Part shown: positions 33,843 through 48,800 of the stretch, piece after piece
Numbering within the stretch: position 1 is the stretch's first letter
Layout of the letters: each line of letters begins with the position of its first letter
Origin: Sternotherus odoratus
Lineage: Eukaryota; Chordata; Testudines; Kinosternidae
Direction: 5' to 3'
Length of the DNA: 64,000 bases
NCBI GenBank assembly: GCA_032164245.1
Contig: JAVMKO010000022.1
Span: forward strand, 10,353,845 to 10,417,844
The notes under the pieces: model-generated
Told to the model about the DNA's origin: nothing
Databases searched by the model: none
The model's input: the letters and a program-made list of their open reading frames with translations, nothing else
Program-made: the position numbers and the translations under genes

Positions 33843-36800
33843 GTACGGGAGCCCCCCCCCTCTTTTAACCCGGGTCCTGCCCCCACTGCCCCTAAATCTA
33901 TCCTGGAGTCCAGCAACAACTTCTTTCCTTGCCCCTTTGTCCCCACCGCAGGCACAAGCTGCCCTGCTCCGGCAGGAGAGAGAGGACCCACCCCAATCTC
34001 ACTGGAGTTTGAATGGAGGAGAGGATGTAGTGGGGTCACCTAGTGGTGGGGGCAGTTAGGGGGGAAGATTTTTTTTTTGGATGGGGAAGTCATTCGGTTT
34101 GGGGGATCTGTATCCGTTGGGAGGGGGAAGCTTGGGAGGGGGTCTGGGATGTCACTTGCTGCAGGATGAGATCCAAAGGAGACAGTCTGATGGGGTGGGG
34201 AGAGGCCTCTGGTTTCTGGGGTTCTGTCTGCGGTAGGAGGGGTCTGGTGGTCAGTCTTGGGGGGTGGGTTAGGCAGGGGGAATAGTGGGATAAGATGGCA
34301 TTTGAAAGAGGCCTCCCTCCCCCTGGGTTTTTGTAGTGGTGATAAACCCGGAGTGCTTAGGAGCATGATTTCCTACTCTGCATATGGGGAATTGCAGCAT
34401 TTCCTTCTGCGCCAAGGGGGGTCACCCCCTCCCAGACAGCATGCTCTCTTCCACACCCTGGCAGTCTGTCTTTTTGCCTCTAGGGGGTCCCACCCGCCTG
34501 CTTTACCCCAGTCCCCAAAACTGGCAGCTTAAAGTTCTCTGCCGTATATCTGGCAGTATAAAGAACAGAGGTTCCAAGGCAGCTGTCAGAGAGAGCCTGG
34601 CTAGAAAAACACCACAACCTCCCACCCGGCTAAATTAAAAGGAATGCAATCCTCCGCATTAAACAACTCAATGAAGACAATATCTGAGATGTCTCCATCG
34701 CTTTTCAGACATGAGCAAGCAGTGAATAGTCTAGACTCACAGGAAAATGAAATTACACAAGGAAGAAAGAATCCGGATTGAATTCAGTCTGTCACGCTCT
34801 CCACCCCACTGACAGGCGTGACAAGCTGACTGTTTCCATTTTTAAGCACGTGCCGATTCCAGCTTTTTTTAAATGATCCTCTTTCTTAAATGCACTTTCT
34901 GAGGTAGCTTTTAGCCAAATAACTAACTGATTTGGGGCCTGATCCTGCATGACACTGAATTCAGTAGGAGTTGAAGGAGCTCAAAGTGAATGTAGAGGCT
35001 GTATCACTGAGATTCCTTACGGGTGCGGTTTAATAAGATTTGCGCTATTAAGACCAAATGTAGGTCATATTGAACTCGGTGGCACAACTTCCATTGACTT
35101 CAATGGCAGCAGGATTTAGTTCTAAATGCTAATCTTTCATTTCTTATTTTAAAGGAGGGGGAATGCAGCCAAAATTAAATCTGTGAAATGAGAAGTGAGT
35201 CTATTTTTTTTTTAAAGGAGAAAGTCTCTGGCATGTGGTTTTATGTGGGTAGTGAGTACATAGGGAGGCAAAGTTACAGTTTGAAAGAGAAGGATGAGCT
35301 TTGGTATAGCTCAAGGGGAAGCCTCAATATTTGTATAGTTCTGTTAAAACAAGGAAATAAATATGGTCAGTGTATTAATAGCATGGTTGAGGGAACAGAA
35401 CATGGGACTGAAATTCAGGACTCCTGGATTCTGTTTATGCCTGTCATAAGTGTGGTGTAGATAGAGGAGGGGAGCCAGGAGTTTGAACTCAGCTTCTATC
35501 CCTGGCCCTGCTAGTGACTCTCTTTGTGATGTTGGGCAAGTCACTTAGCCCAAAGTTTTCAAAAATGGCCACTGATTCTTGGTGCCTCAGGTTTTGGGTG
35601 GCCAGCCGTAGCCACATTGGGACTAATTTTTCAGAGATGCTAAGCATCCCCATTCAAGGAGAGCAGAAAGTGATCAGTACATCTGGTCATTAAGACTTAG
35701 ATGCTTGAAGCTGGGGAATCAGACATAGAGGCACTCAAAATCAGTGGACACTTTAGAAGATTTTGGTCTTTAACCTCTCTGTGCCTCCATTATACCCATT
35801 TTACTATTTTCCCTACCTCTCAGGGGAAGGTGAGGCGAGATGTAGGACATTGGGCCAAATTCTCTGTTGGTGACATGTTGGAGTTACACCAGCAGAGATT
35901 TGGCTCTTAAGGCCAAAAGTGTTTAGACAGCACCAGATGAAAAGCTCTGCAGAAGTGCCAAACCCTACAATAACTAGTCGTTTTGAAGTCCTGATACGGA
36001 CAGGAGCTGAGGAGTCCTGCGTTTAAAACACTTCCTTTCCTCTGTTGGGTTTCATCAGGTGTGTGAGGAGCAGAAGTGCGAAGAGGAGGTCTTCCCCTTG
36101 GCCATGAACTACGTGGATCGCTACCTGTCTTCAGTCCCTACTCCAAAAAATCACTTGCAGCTTCTGGGGGCCGTCTGCATGCTTCTGGCTTCCAAGCTGC
36201 GAGAGACCATGCCCCTGACTGTGGAGAAACTCTGCATTTACACAGACAATTCCATCACACCACAGCAACTCTTGGTAACCTCCCTACTCTGCCTAATAGA
36301 GTCTTTCACCCTACTCCCCAACTCTCTTCTCCTCTACATGCTGCCACTGCTGGGTGACATACCTGCCCTGTGGCTCCTTCTGTCTTCCATTCCCATTTCC
36401 CCAAGTACCTTCCTCCATGACCTGCAAATAGCCTCTCTACTTCCTTGCTTGAGTGGACACACGACCTTTCGGAGAGGTAGAACTGCACCCCTCACTTAGA
36501 GCCACCACCTCTGCCTTGGTCTGTGCAGCCCTGGTGTTAGTCCCCATTGTGATGAAGAATAACATTCCCCCATTATGATTGATTGCTCTGGTAGGCAGAA
36601 TCACGACACTGAGGTTATAGAAAACATTACCCATGTTAAACATACATTCCCATCACTGAAATTCACTGTCCCATGTTGGGGCTTAAATGGGGTAAGTAGC
36701 TCTGGATCAGCAGCCCTGGAGACACCAAAGGGCCTTATTCACAGAACAGGTACTGCAAAAGGCAGTGGATGGGGAAGGTGCTGTCAATGTGCGTATCTAC

Positions 36801-39800
36801 CCAAACCAGGAGCAACTTCATCTCTAGGGATGAGAGCTGGGGAGATGCGTTTCCATGTCCTCTCACCCTTGGTCTTTCTTCTGAGACTGCCCACGGGTTG
36901 TGATAGGGGCTTTTGTGACCTAGATACCTACCCACCAGGAGACACGGTGCTTGGTGCTCAGAGACCCAGGTGGTGGGCACTCTACAGAGGGGTTGGGAAT
37001 GATGTAGGGAGTGTCCTGGACTTGCTGCCATTTGGGATTGTGTGTGAGAGGACAGGAATAGTGCAATGGGAATGAAGTGAAGCCATTTTTACATGGTCTC
37101 AAGTGACACTAAGATTTATTTACTTAACACCATAGCTGCCCAGATGTCCCCTGGGGCAGAGTTGTCTTGATGGAGCTCAGTCAATGGGGGAGGAATGTGA
37201 AAGGGCTTCAGCCATGTTGGAACATGTGACCTTCAGGAGGGACTCACCACCTGACTTCAGTGTAACAAACATCCCTTGGGACGGTTTGTCTAACAGAATG
37301 TCCTAGGGTTAGTCATCTGCCAGTTAGGGTATTTTTGAGGAGTGGGGGTGGTGAGATGATGTAATAGTGATTCGTCCCCGGGGTGGGGGGTGGACCCGCT
37401 ACACCTTCAGGTGGGAGCTGATTGACATTTCTGGTTACTGGAGAATTTTTTTTATGATCATGCAAATGAGGATTGGGGGAAGTTCCCTTCCCCTCCATGT
37501 GGCTTCCCCTGAGATACATGGAGGATTGCTATTGCTTCGGTAACGTGGGTGGAGGATGCTCACAACCAGAGTAGGAGGATTGTGCCGTATGTGATGGCCA
37601 GGTACAGGTGTCCTCAGGAGTCGCAGGGGCTCATTGTGTCTGTGGAGTTGGCCCCACGGTTGGCATGCAGCTCCTTGCCTGTGCTACTGTAGAGGAGGGT
37701 TCTGCTGGGCATGAAAACTCTATTCAGGGGTGTCACTCTTCTGTAAAAGTAACAGAGTCCTGTGGCACCATAAAGACTAACTAAAGTATTGAAGCATAAG
37801 CTTTCATGGGCTAATATCCACTTCGTCAGATGCAAGCAATACTTTAGTTAGTCTTTTAAGGTGCCACAGGACTCTTTGTTACTTCTACTATTCCAGACTA
37901 ACATGGCTACCTCCCTGATTCTTGACTCTTCTGTAAATAAAACCTCACCCCTTGTAGCACTTCCCGGTTCTTGAATATATTCCGTGTGTGTAAATCCCAT
38001 GGATTATAGTGGGAGTTACCTGCATGGAGTTCATTTCTGGATCCGGCTCCAAATGAGAGGCCGGTATGTGTGTGGTCCTGTGGTAATCATAGAATCTCAG
38101 AGTTGGAAGGGACCTCAGGAGGTCATCTAGTCCAACCCCCTGCTCGAAGCAGGACCAATCCCCAACTAATGATGGGGATTGCCATCTGGCAGAGAGACAG
38201 ATTCAGTCTCCAATCACACCTGGGCCTGCAAAGATTGGGGCAGCAGCAGGCTGAGCATCTGAGCAGGAGGCACCAGTTATCTTCTGAGAGGGTGGGGTGC
38301 ATTTCAAAGACGAGATGAGAAGGGTGTTTTTCCCCATGCCCATGGGAGAGAATGAGATCGATAGGTCAAAATTCAATGGCCCGTTTGTGTGTCTGGATTT
38401 CATGCTGGGGAAAGGTGCCTGATTGCCAGTGTTGGAGCCCACAGGTTGCTGTCCACTGAACAGGTGCTTGGGCTGCAGGAAGACAAGCTTTCTCCCACGT
38501 GTTGCCTCATCTCCATTTCTGACCTGATCTACTGAGCCCACCAAGTAGTGGAAGCCAGGTTGTGTCCATTGGAGTTATTTAGGAACATAAGAAAGGCCGT
38601 ACTGGGTCAGACCAACAGTCCATCAAGCCCAGTATCCTGTCTACCGACAGTGGCCAATGCCAGATGCCCCAAAGTGAGTGAACCTAACAGGTAATGATCA
38701 AGTGATCTCTCTCCTGCCGTCCATCACCCCCCTCTGACAAACAGAGGCTAGGGACTCCGTGATCACTGAAAAATGTGGACTGATCGTCACCTGGCACAGG
38801 TCTTGAACAATGTTCAGGTGGCTCCAGCCGCCTTAGAGTGCAAAATAAAATCATTTTGATTTTGGGCTGTGGGTTTGGGTTTTTTAAATTAAAATGTTCA
38901 GGCTCAGTGTATAACAGGCATGATGTTCTGAAAGGTCAATTAGGGAAGGCCAAAATGGCCGATAGTTGTGTGTGTGCTTGGGCTGTGAAAGCGCGTGCGC
39001 ACACACACACGAGTTGTATTGTTGGGTGAGAATAAGTAGTGGTACTGTGCCAGGTGCCTCTCACAACCCAAGCTCCGCCTACTCATGACACCAAAATGAG
39101 ACGCCACGCTCCATAGATTGTGAGGCTCTTCATATGACTGTACCTCTCCTTTCTGTCCATCCATCTAGGGTCTTCTATTGGCACCCATCACCATAGTATC
39201 AGAGTACTTCCTTTTGTGCTTTGCTCAGCAGTGAAATAGTTAACAGTGCTGACATTTACATTTTCACCAATAGGATTCAGCGTGCTGAGATGAGCAAGAA
39301 TGGTTTCATCCTTGGTGCCAAGCCATCCTGTCTCATGGTGCTAAAGATGGGCTTCTCATGGTCAAAAGACTGGAGCCCTCACCCACTAGCGTGGAGCTCC
39401 AGGGGCACTTGTCTCTCTAGTAATTGGGGTTAACTTGGTTTGTGGATTTAGCAGAAGGTGAGCTGCACTGTGATTAGAGGCAGCAGGTGGGTCAGAGCAT
39501 TTGGGGGCCTGGAGAAGGGCTTTGTCTTTGAAGGTCATTGGGAAAGAAGACACCTGTAAGGCTGTGATCTGAAAGTCCTACCAGTCCTGCTCTTGGTAAC
39601 CTCTAGCCTAGCTGGGAACAGACAGTAGTATGACTTCCTACTCCAATCTTTTGCTGGGTCATAGGCTCCACGACCTAAGAAGGGTTACAACCTCCCCAGG
39701 ATAACCTTGGATGGAACTAGTGGAGGTTTGCATTTGTGTTGGGATGTGACAGAGTTAATGTTCTGCTTACAAAACCAGAGAAAGCTGCTACTTTCCTCCT

Positions 39801-42800
39801 ATGTGCTAATAATGTCATCCACTTCTCCTCTTTCACAACACTGCAATGAGAGTGGGTGGGGAGGGGAAGGTGAGCCTCTTCATTACCGTTTGGACAATGG
39901 CTACATCCTGGTCTCTTAGCACAGATTTGTGCTTCCGGTGCACTCTCCTGGGCCCTTCTAAGGGAAGCTGGCTCACTTTCCCAGCAGGTTCACTTCCTCC
40001 TCTTGGAGAGGATGCCCGGCTCAGGCTCCGCATTCTAAAAAGGATCAATTAAAACAAAATCTAGATTGTTATTCTTGGCAGAAGGAAATGATGCAAATGA
40101 AGGACTTGTCCATTTGGAGGAAGTTGGGTTTCCGTCGAAGGGCGTTATCTAACCATCTTTCTTTTTTTCATTAAACCACTAGGCGAGAGGCTTTTCTTGC
40201 ATGTGCAGGATGATACTTAGCCACAAGATGGTTGGCGGGAGCAGCTATTGTCAGGAGGTCATACCATCCCTTGGCTTGGTAGGACCTGGTTCATTTATTA
40301 GCTGTCCTGTTGTCTCGTCCTCTCCCTAGGTATTGGAGACCATGGTTATAAAGAGATGATAGCTTTTGGCTTGCAGTAGAGCAATGGTGCTTCCTGGCAT
40401 CTTGGTTACCATGAGGTTTCAGAGGTGTTAATTGTTTGTGCATAACCCAGGGAAGGAGAAGGAAGATGAGAATGAAGGTGGCTTATGCTATTGCAGCCCA
40501 GGGCAGTTTCATTTGGGCTGTTAGCCTGAAGCTAGTGGGGTGGGAGGGAAGAAATTGCCAATGGGTTGCCAGTGTCTTTGCCGTAAAGCAGGAGTCTGGC
40601 TTTTGTCCTGACCCTCCCGGCTCCTGCTGCTCCAGCTTTGCAAAATCCATGCAAGAGTTACAAGCGAAAGAACTTACTGGCATCTCTGCTGATTCTCCAA
40701 CATAGGTGGCAGCGGTAACTTTTCTTCCTCCTTCACTCTTCCCAGAGTCCCATTCACTGGTGCTTTTCTCCAGCTGCCATCTTCAAAGACCGCTCAGGAC
40801 CTGCCATCTGGTAGGGTACACTCCTGGGCTTTGACCTTAATAAATCTGACTTCCTGACTGCAAGGTGTCTGATCAGAATTCAAAGTTAGGCATCAAAATA
40901 AGTGGCCAGATTTTCAGAAGAGCCCAGTGTCTGTGTTCCCTGTTGCCAGGGCTAAGCCCTTGGAAAATATGGGCATTGCTGGGAGAGAGTTCTTTTATAT
41001 AGCACTAGCGATGTACATGGTGTTCTAGAGACCCATTGAAAGGCAGGCTCCTCTCTTAGAGGAGCTTAGATCGAAGAGTCCAGTCCTGCAGGGTGCTAAG
41101 CATCCTCCACTTAAACTCCCAAGCAGGAGTGTGCCTTAGACAGATAACACTACTCGTGCCAGCAGCCCATGGTAGGCAGAGATAGGGAAAGAGAGACAGC
41201 AGTAGACTAGGGGAAGTGATGACTCCTCTAGGCAGAGCATTTCCAAGGAAAGCAGATCAGGCAAGTTTTGACTTTTGCTTAATTCTTGGGTGCAATTGAT
41301 GTGACTGTTCTATGTCTGGGGAGTTGGAAGGGGGCAGGAATTGTTCCAACCTTTGCTATAGACCTCAGCTTGAGCTCGGATCCTTCCCAGGAGACAGACG
41401 CAAACATTTTAACCAATGTTTCGTATTTGCAGATGGACTTGCATGTTCTGCTCATTTCAGTAATTCTGCATCTGTTGCTAAGTAGGCTGGGTGACCAACT
41501 GCAGCTTTGGAGTCTCTTCCCACCCACTTTTTGAGTCAGCGGAACGAACAGAGAGGAAGGAGGCCAGAGCTGCTCAAATCTGTTGTTTCTAATGTAAATG
41601 TGGTTCTGCTGTGAAAAGCAAATTCACAGTGGCACCTTGCTGCTCATCAGCTTGGCTGACTTTAGTGACAAAAATTAGCATGAACTTCATCTCCCACTAC
41701 TCCTGCAGAGCCAGCATAGTGCTGGGAAAGGGATCCAGATTCCCTTGATCATAATTGCTTCTTAAAGTCCAGTCATTTAAACTTATGCAGATTCATGGAA
41801 GGCAGTGAGGGTAGAATTTGACCTGCAGCATCTTTATTGTGGATGAAGATCTACAAGAAGGAAAGGACCCAGCTTGACTGTTGGACCCAGATTGAGTTTG
41901 CAGGGCTGCAAATCAGTAAAATCATCTCAGCACTTGAGCTGAAATCACTGAGATGTTAAACCCAGGATCCTATGAGGCTACGTTTCAGACCAGAACCACA
42001 TTTTGGTGACGGCGTGGCAGGAGAAGGGACGGGAACATACCAAGAGAAGCTGTATTACTAAAACCTGTGCTGGATGCAGTGGGGAGAGATCAAGAGAGCA
42101 GATTTGCTAGGGAAAAGCCTGATTGTGTGTGCTCTCCATGAATAGAAATCCCAGCCAACTGGAGGGGTGTTCTGCACACTGGGTATCCTGCAGGAGTGGG
42201 ACCTGACTTTCTCCCAGAGCTAGCTGGAAAGTGTTACTGGCTCTCCAGAGTGATGATAAACTCTGCAGTCTAAAGAAACAAAGGATAATTTCCTATTTTT
42301 AATGTTTTTTAACCACTCGGAGCAAGCCAATTAGATGCCAAGGAAACTCCAGGAAAAGGATGTTTGTGATCTTGAGAACATTGTCGCTTTGGTGTGCTGC
42401 TCTCCTCTCTGTTGCAGCCTTTTGTTGTGCTTCTTCTAGTGATTAAGTAATTCTGACATGCAGTCCAAAGCTGAAAGCCAGGGAAGTAGGGCGGGGGGTG
42501 AGGGGGAGAGAGAGAAGCGAGAAGTTTATATTACACAGGGTGGCGTAAAGTTTCCGTGGGCCTGATCCTTTGAGGTGCTGAGAATCTTCAGCTCCAAGAC
42601 TGTATTAAGCCTCCCTGAATACTCTGGGAAGAGCTGCTGCTTTGTCCTCCTTGAAAGGACCAATTGAGTCACCCAGACAGGTAATACAACCAGATCAGTG
42701 TCAGCGCTGCAGGGCGGGAATAATCCCACACACTCTAGGCCTGGTGAGCACCCAGCTTTCTCAGCGGGCTACAGTTTTTCCTGGTGGGTGAAAGGGGATG

Positions 42801-45800
42801 TTCTCCTTCTTCCAAACATTTCCCACAGCTGGGACAGACTCCCTCTGTCTGTTTGCAGCTGGTATGTCTTGTATCTCTTTGCTGGGTGGGAGGTCCCAGA
42901 CTGACAACCTCTGAAGCTTCAATCTCCTGTTAGCAGAGTCCTAGAGTTTATGGCCAGAAGGGACCATTAGATCATCTAGTCTGAGCTCCTGCGTAACACA
43001 GGCCAGAGAATTTCATCCAGTAACTCTTGTGGTAAGCTCAATAACTTGTTTGACTAAAGCATATCTTATTATCCACAGAGCACGTCTGAGCTGTGGCCAT
43101 GCTTGCTTTCCCAGCAGTACCCCAGCCCCACAAAGAGGCCTTGGGCCTGACCTGGACCGTCTGCGTCTCGGGGCAAGAGGGAGTGTTAGCTTTGGCACAG
43201 CAGCCTTCCCGGTGACCTTGACAAGAAAGGGATTTGAACCCCGATTCCCAAAGACTCAGACTGAGCCCCAGCAAGCTCATTTCACTTAGGCAGGCAGCAG
43301 CTTTCAGTCACGACTGTCCGAGGCTGTGTTTTAATTAGCGATCGAGAGAGGATGGAAGAGCTCTGTATCCCATTCCCGATCCCTGGCCTCTGCGGCAGAG
43401 GCCTGTTTCTGGGTCCTCTTGCTAGTCGTCTTCAGCAGCTTAGACCCCCTTTCTGTAGCCAAGCCTGATGTCCGTTCTATATTCTCCGGTAATATGGTGC
43501 ATCCCAAATGACCTTTTCCTGTGAGCTTCAAGACCTGTAGTTTACAATCAGTCTTTTACTCCTTGCTTTTCCTCACTGCATTTCATTAAAGAGTGTATAG
43601 GGTGTTGGGTAAGTGCTGTTCTTATGTGTTGTGACGGTAGAAAGTAGGCCGGTCAGTATAAAATACCAAGAAATCCATCCAGGGGAGCTTGGGGGGAAGG
43701 GAACCCAACTCCCTAAAACAACTGTGATTCTAGCAAAATACCATCCACTGGCTGGAAACAGCCTTGCAGCTACGCAGTGATGATATTGTGCGTTCTGCCC
43801 AGTGGGCGATTCGAAACAGGTTGAGCAATGCTGTCGTTTAACAACTCAGAACGGGTACTGTTGTGTAAGGGGAAAAGGTGGGGGGTTTTGTATTTTTGTT
43901 TTTCAATAAGCTAAGCCAGATCCTTCTGAAAAATCAATCTCACTTCTTCAAAACTGCCTCTCCTGGCAGAACTGGCTGCCCTGTCAGCTTCTCTGGGGGC
44001 AAAATCAACCCCGTAATCTATTGCCATTTCAAGATAATGGGAACTACACTCTGAAATTAGGTGACCTAGTTAAGGCCAAGTGATATCAAGAGGTAGAGAC
44101 ACTACATCATTCGCTGCACTCACATGGCCTCCATCCCAGTAATATCTGAGCGCTTCACACAAACTTTAATAGACCCATCTTCCAAACTCCCCTGTGAGGC
44201 TGGGCAGTGCAGGTCTCCCCACTGGAGAGGTCATCTTTCCTGTTGACGTGGCTATGGAATGCAATGGCTAGTTCTGTTTTGCTTTTATTTTTTAACAAAA
44301 GGAGGAAGTGACACCGGTTGGCCACAGATCCTGGATTCTATTCCTGGCTCTGCCACAGACTTGCTGTGTGATCGTGAGCAAGCCGCTTGACCTCTGTGTC
44401 TCACTTTCCCCCTCTGGAGCAGAAATAATGCTCAAAGGGGTCTTTGGAAGCTCAGGGAGCATGATCCCAAGAGGGGGCGAGCAGCGGCCACTCCAGCTGA
44501 AATCAACGGGCACGCTAGGGCTCAGCGCCTCTAAGGATCAAGGCCAGAGTCTGTAAAGTGCTTTGAGATCCCCTTGTGGAAGGAGCTATAGAAATGCTGC
44601 AGGCTAGCGTTGGAAAGAGTCCCTGTGACTCTGTCTGCTTTCCAGTCCTTCTGTATTTAAAAGTTGCTCTTGCAGCAGACTCTGTCATCCTGCCTCAGTC
44701 TGGGGGTCTCACGAGGTCTTTTGAGCCGAGTTGGGTCAAATTTGTGGGACAAGAGACCCTTACGGAAAGATGTCGAAGGACGTGGTGTGGTGACTGGGGT
44801 GTGCTCTTCGTTATGGGTTGGTAATGAGCCAGTGACCCAGCCTGGTGCTAGAGGTCATGGTACTGTCAGAGGTGCCTGTAGGCATCCTGACCATTTGTTG
44901 TCCCTAAGGACCCCAGTGCCCTGTTCCTCAGTAATACTGGGTACTAAGCTTGGCATTGTAGCCAATTCTAACGTAATCCCCCAATGACACGTCCCTAGAG
45001 ATGCCATTGGAAAAGTTACTCTTCCTTTTCTAAAACAAAACACATCGCATAGTGTCGCGGTTGTAGAATGGCTCCTGTGCTCCAACCTAGAGGTGGCTGC
45101 ATTTCATTAGTCAGTGAAGCAGTCAGTATAGCTGGTCCAATCATTAAATGGTTAGAAATGGAGGGTATTAAGGTTAATGCTCCTGGGTGAATTCTGTGAT
45201 TCTTACTCTGGCAGATGCCCATTAGGTTGAGCGAGGACTGTGTAGTTTGGCCCGTAGGTTGGCTTGGTTTAGCCTCACACTCATTTTGTGCCCTCTATAG
45301 TAAGCATTTAAAGTGCATCCACTGCCGAATATTCAGGGCCATCCCTTGTAAACTGTGGTGAGCTTTCTTAGGTGCAGAACTCATCCCTGCCCTATAGTCC
45401 CTTTGTGCTACCCAGCCAAAAGCCAGGGGCTTCTCCAGCAAGCAGAGAGGTGTACCCATCTCTGTTCCCCTACTTCAGGAGAGAGTCTGGGAGCGGTCCG
45501 TGGGTGCCCTCTACACCCTGGTTGTTCTGCACTGTCCCATAGGGGTCATTGCAGCAGGTTTTCAAGTAAAGGAAGCCTTTAGCGCTAGTTAACCTGCACG
45601 AATGGAAGAGAGGCCTGTTGCTTCCTCTCTGGATCCCTGCAGGCATGGATTTGTCCCACAGTCACAGCCTGTCCCCTGGCAGGAACTTTGCTTCCCCCTT
45701 TCTGTCCTGCGCGGGGCTGGTTCCTCCCCAAGCACCGGCTCTCGCTAACTCTCGGCAGCAAAGTTCTTTCTGTACAGCAAGGTCTGACGTGTTTGTGTAA

Positions 45801-48800
45801 CACTCGCTCTCTGTCCCCCACTCAGGACTACGAGGTCCTCGTCCTTGAGAAGCTAAAGTGGGACCTGGTGTCGGTGATAGCGAATGACTTCTTGGCTCAC
45901 ATCCTCCATCGGCTCCCGCTGCCCACGGACAAGGTAGAGCTGATGACGAAGCACGCACAGACCTTCATCGCCTTGTGTGCCACAGGTACGGGGCTTCTTG
46001 TTGCACTGGGGGCAGCAGAACTCTCTAGTTGGGACTGGCCAGGCTAAAGCAAGCTGCCAAGGGCAGGATGGTGGTTACATCCCAGGACTAGGATCCAGGT
46101 AACCTGGGTCTGATTCCTGACTCTGCCATTCTGACTTGCTGGACAAGTCACTTGGGATCTGATTCCAGAGATGCTCAGCACCCACATCTGCTGGGGAAAT
46201 CAAGGCCCTGAACCTCTGAGTGAGTTCCTCTCCCTGTCTGAAAAACTGGGGATGATAATACATGGGGGCTGTGAGGCTGAGCGGGCTAATGTTTGTAAGT
46301 TGCCTTGGCACCCTTGGCTGGAAGCCGCCACAGAAGGGCAAAGCCCCAATAAGGATATTATGACAATGGCTAAAGCCTGGCATGGTGCAGTCGGCTGTCC
46401 ACTAAAGTTACCATTTTGCCTGTGGTCCGCGTCCGCTCTTACCACCCAGCCGGGACTCTCAAGTGGCCAGAGGGGCACAAACGTGCCCCATCACCTGGCC
46501 TCTTGGCTCTAGGCCAGAGTTCTAATGTCAGATTCCGAAAGGTAGAGATGGTAAAGTCTTGTTGGGGCTTCCTAGGCCAGCTCAGCATCACTCCCAGCTG
46601 GGGGCTCTCCAGTCTAGATCTAACCACCCAAGCAACGCGGTTTCCAGCACTTCCCCGGCGGAGACTGTTCCACAGGCTGAGGTCTCCATGCATCCCTGAC
46701 AGTCCGCCTACGTGTTCCTTTGATTAGGGCTTGTCTCCGCAGACACTTACTCCAGAATAGCTATAGCGCTTTACACCCTACCTTACTGTGGAATAACTTC
46801 CCTGTGTAGACAAGTTTTTGCCCTTTGTTTTGCCCCTTGTTTCCAAGTCCTCTCTACTGCACCCCTCTAAACCAGGCTTCTTCCTGCCTTGGACTGCAAA
46901 CACTCGTTAGTTTTACAAGGTTGCTGCAAGTCACAGCCACGTTCACAAGGATCCTTGCTAACATTCGTTACTCCATTTCCTGCTTGGGTTTGTAGATTAC
47001 ACCTTTGCTATGTATCCTCCGTCCATGATTGCAACAGGCAGCATTGGCGCAGCGATTCACGGCCTGTCTGTCTCTGCTAACTCTTTCTCCGGCGAGGCAC
47101 TCACGGAGCTGCTGGCCAGCATTACGGGCACAGAGGTGGTAAGTACTGGTTTGGGGGAAGCATGGCACAGAGGTCTGGGAATCAGAGGACTGAGAATTCG
47201 GTTACTGGACTCACTGTGCCTCCTTGGGCATTTCAGTACCCTTCTCTCTGCCTCAGTTTCCTCATCTGTAAAATGGACACCAGAATGATGCTTGCCCACC
47301 TGGGTAAAGGGCCTGGGAATCATTAGCTGGGCGCTTTATAATGCAAAATAGAATTTATTATCTCTGCCCAGGTACTGACAAGTTGATCAGACCACTGGAT
47401 ATTGATGTTCTGGGATGGGGAGACCACCAGGAATCTCTTTGGGGATAAAAAGTTGGAATCTAAGTGAAGGCAACACAGGGGCTGCAAGATTATGCCAGGG
47501 AAGGTCTGTCACCGTCACCCTGCTGGTTAGTTGTATTAAGCTAGATCTAGAGGGTCCTAGGGCATTTGTGCTTATTCCCAGCTTCCCAGCAGAGGTGCAT
47601 GGGATGGGGCTTAAGACAGAGGAGAGGCTCCATACCGTACATACGTTGGGGAGAGAAACCTGTGTCATCAGGAATGGCCAGGCAGGGATCGGAGAAGTAG
47701 CCGCTCAAGCAGGCACCTGCCAAGAAGTGTTACAGGGCTTCAGTGCCCAGACCTGAAGTCTGAAGTCGCATTCTGCAGGGAAGGAGAGCTGTTTTCTCTT
47801 TCTCATGGTCAGGTTTGGGGTCTAGGTCTCCTTTATTCTCCAGCTTCAGATATAGGGGTTGCCACTCCCCTGCCTCCTACTCATAAGTGACCTTCAAATT
47901 AGAGAAGGGACAGCGCTTGGCTGTAATGGAACGAAATGGGATTCTTCACTGAGGCTGTTGGAGACAGGCAGGCCCTGTGGTTGTCTCTAGCGCCCAGACT
48001 AACTTTGGCCTACACTGCCTAGTGTCCTCCCGCAAGGTCTCCCTATGTCCTGGCCTAGACTCGGCACTCATGGAAGGGATGCTGATTACATTATACCACC
48101 TGATTGTCATAACTTTGGTAACCCTTTGAGTGTTTTTGTTCTTGGAGTCCCCAGTCTCTCCCTGAGCATCTGGTTTCCCTGCCCCCAGGCCTGCGTCAGC
48201 CTCCCATGGTCTGCTCCTTCTCTCCTTGCTGCCGGAATCACAATGGTGGGAGGGACGGCTGTGTAACCTCCTGCAGACCGCTGTATACAGCTGCCATCCT
48301 CTCCTCCCCAGCCGCTGTCCTTAGACTGAACCATGTTGACTCAGAAAGCTGTGGCTGAAGCTAGGTAGAGACTGGCTTTTTGTTCCGAGTCTGTACAGCG
48401 CCTAGCACAGTGGGGGCCGGTTCCGTGGCTGGGGCACCTTGATGCTACCAAAATACAGATAATTAGTAATACGTAGTGCTGGCCCTTGCCATGGCTAGGG
48501 AGGCGCAAGGGACTGTGAATCTTCACTGGCCAGCAGTCACTGGCAGGGATGCCCTGGGAGGAAGCGTTAAAGATCCCCCTCCTTTCCTGCCTCTTTCCAG
48601 GGCATAACTACACTAGCCTGAGGTACTTCCCCAGCTCACAGCATGCAGCGGGGTGCATAGCTGCTGCATGCCGAGGTCTGTTCCCTGACTGCCCGCTCGT
48701 ATGATGGCCCGGATCGCTTTCTCCTTTTGTCCTGCGTGACGGTGGGGTGTGCAGGGAGCCTTTGAAGAGTAGACACAAAGGGAGGCACCCGCCCACCTGA

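Larger units (their letters stand above)
36275..45825 (+). other. CCND3: CCND3 intron 2
   Basis: GT-AG intron of 9,551 bp, the largest in the gene. It contains an inverted SINE pair (37749-37882), three antisense CR1 3' ends (38083-38165, 38581-38765, 42935-43075) and a MIR (44305-44600). The stretches 36300-37700, 38770-42900 and 43080-44300 show no recognisable gene; their open frames are short and unlike known proteins. Confidence 0.85.
45986..46995 (+). other. CCND3: CCND3 intron 3
   Basis: GT-AG intron of 1,010 bp, phase 1. It holds a MIR copy at about 46085-46350, itself interrupted by a 'cagagatgctcagcaccc' type ancient repeat, and a short TIR element at 46727-46814. Confidence 0.85.

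Noticed and set aside
36575..37075. 166-codon plus-strand frame in CCND3 intron 2
   Set aside because: It lies after a confirmed donor site and shows no homology; the next real exon is at 45826.
38985..39012. Alternating purine-pyrimidine stretch, possible Z-DNA
   Set aside because: It is only about 25 bp long and imperfect; too short to single out.
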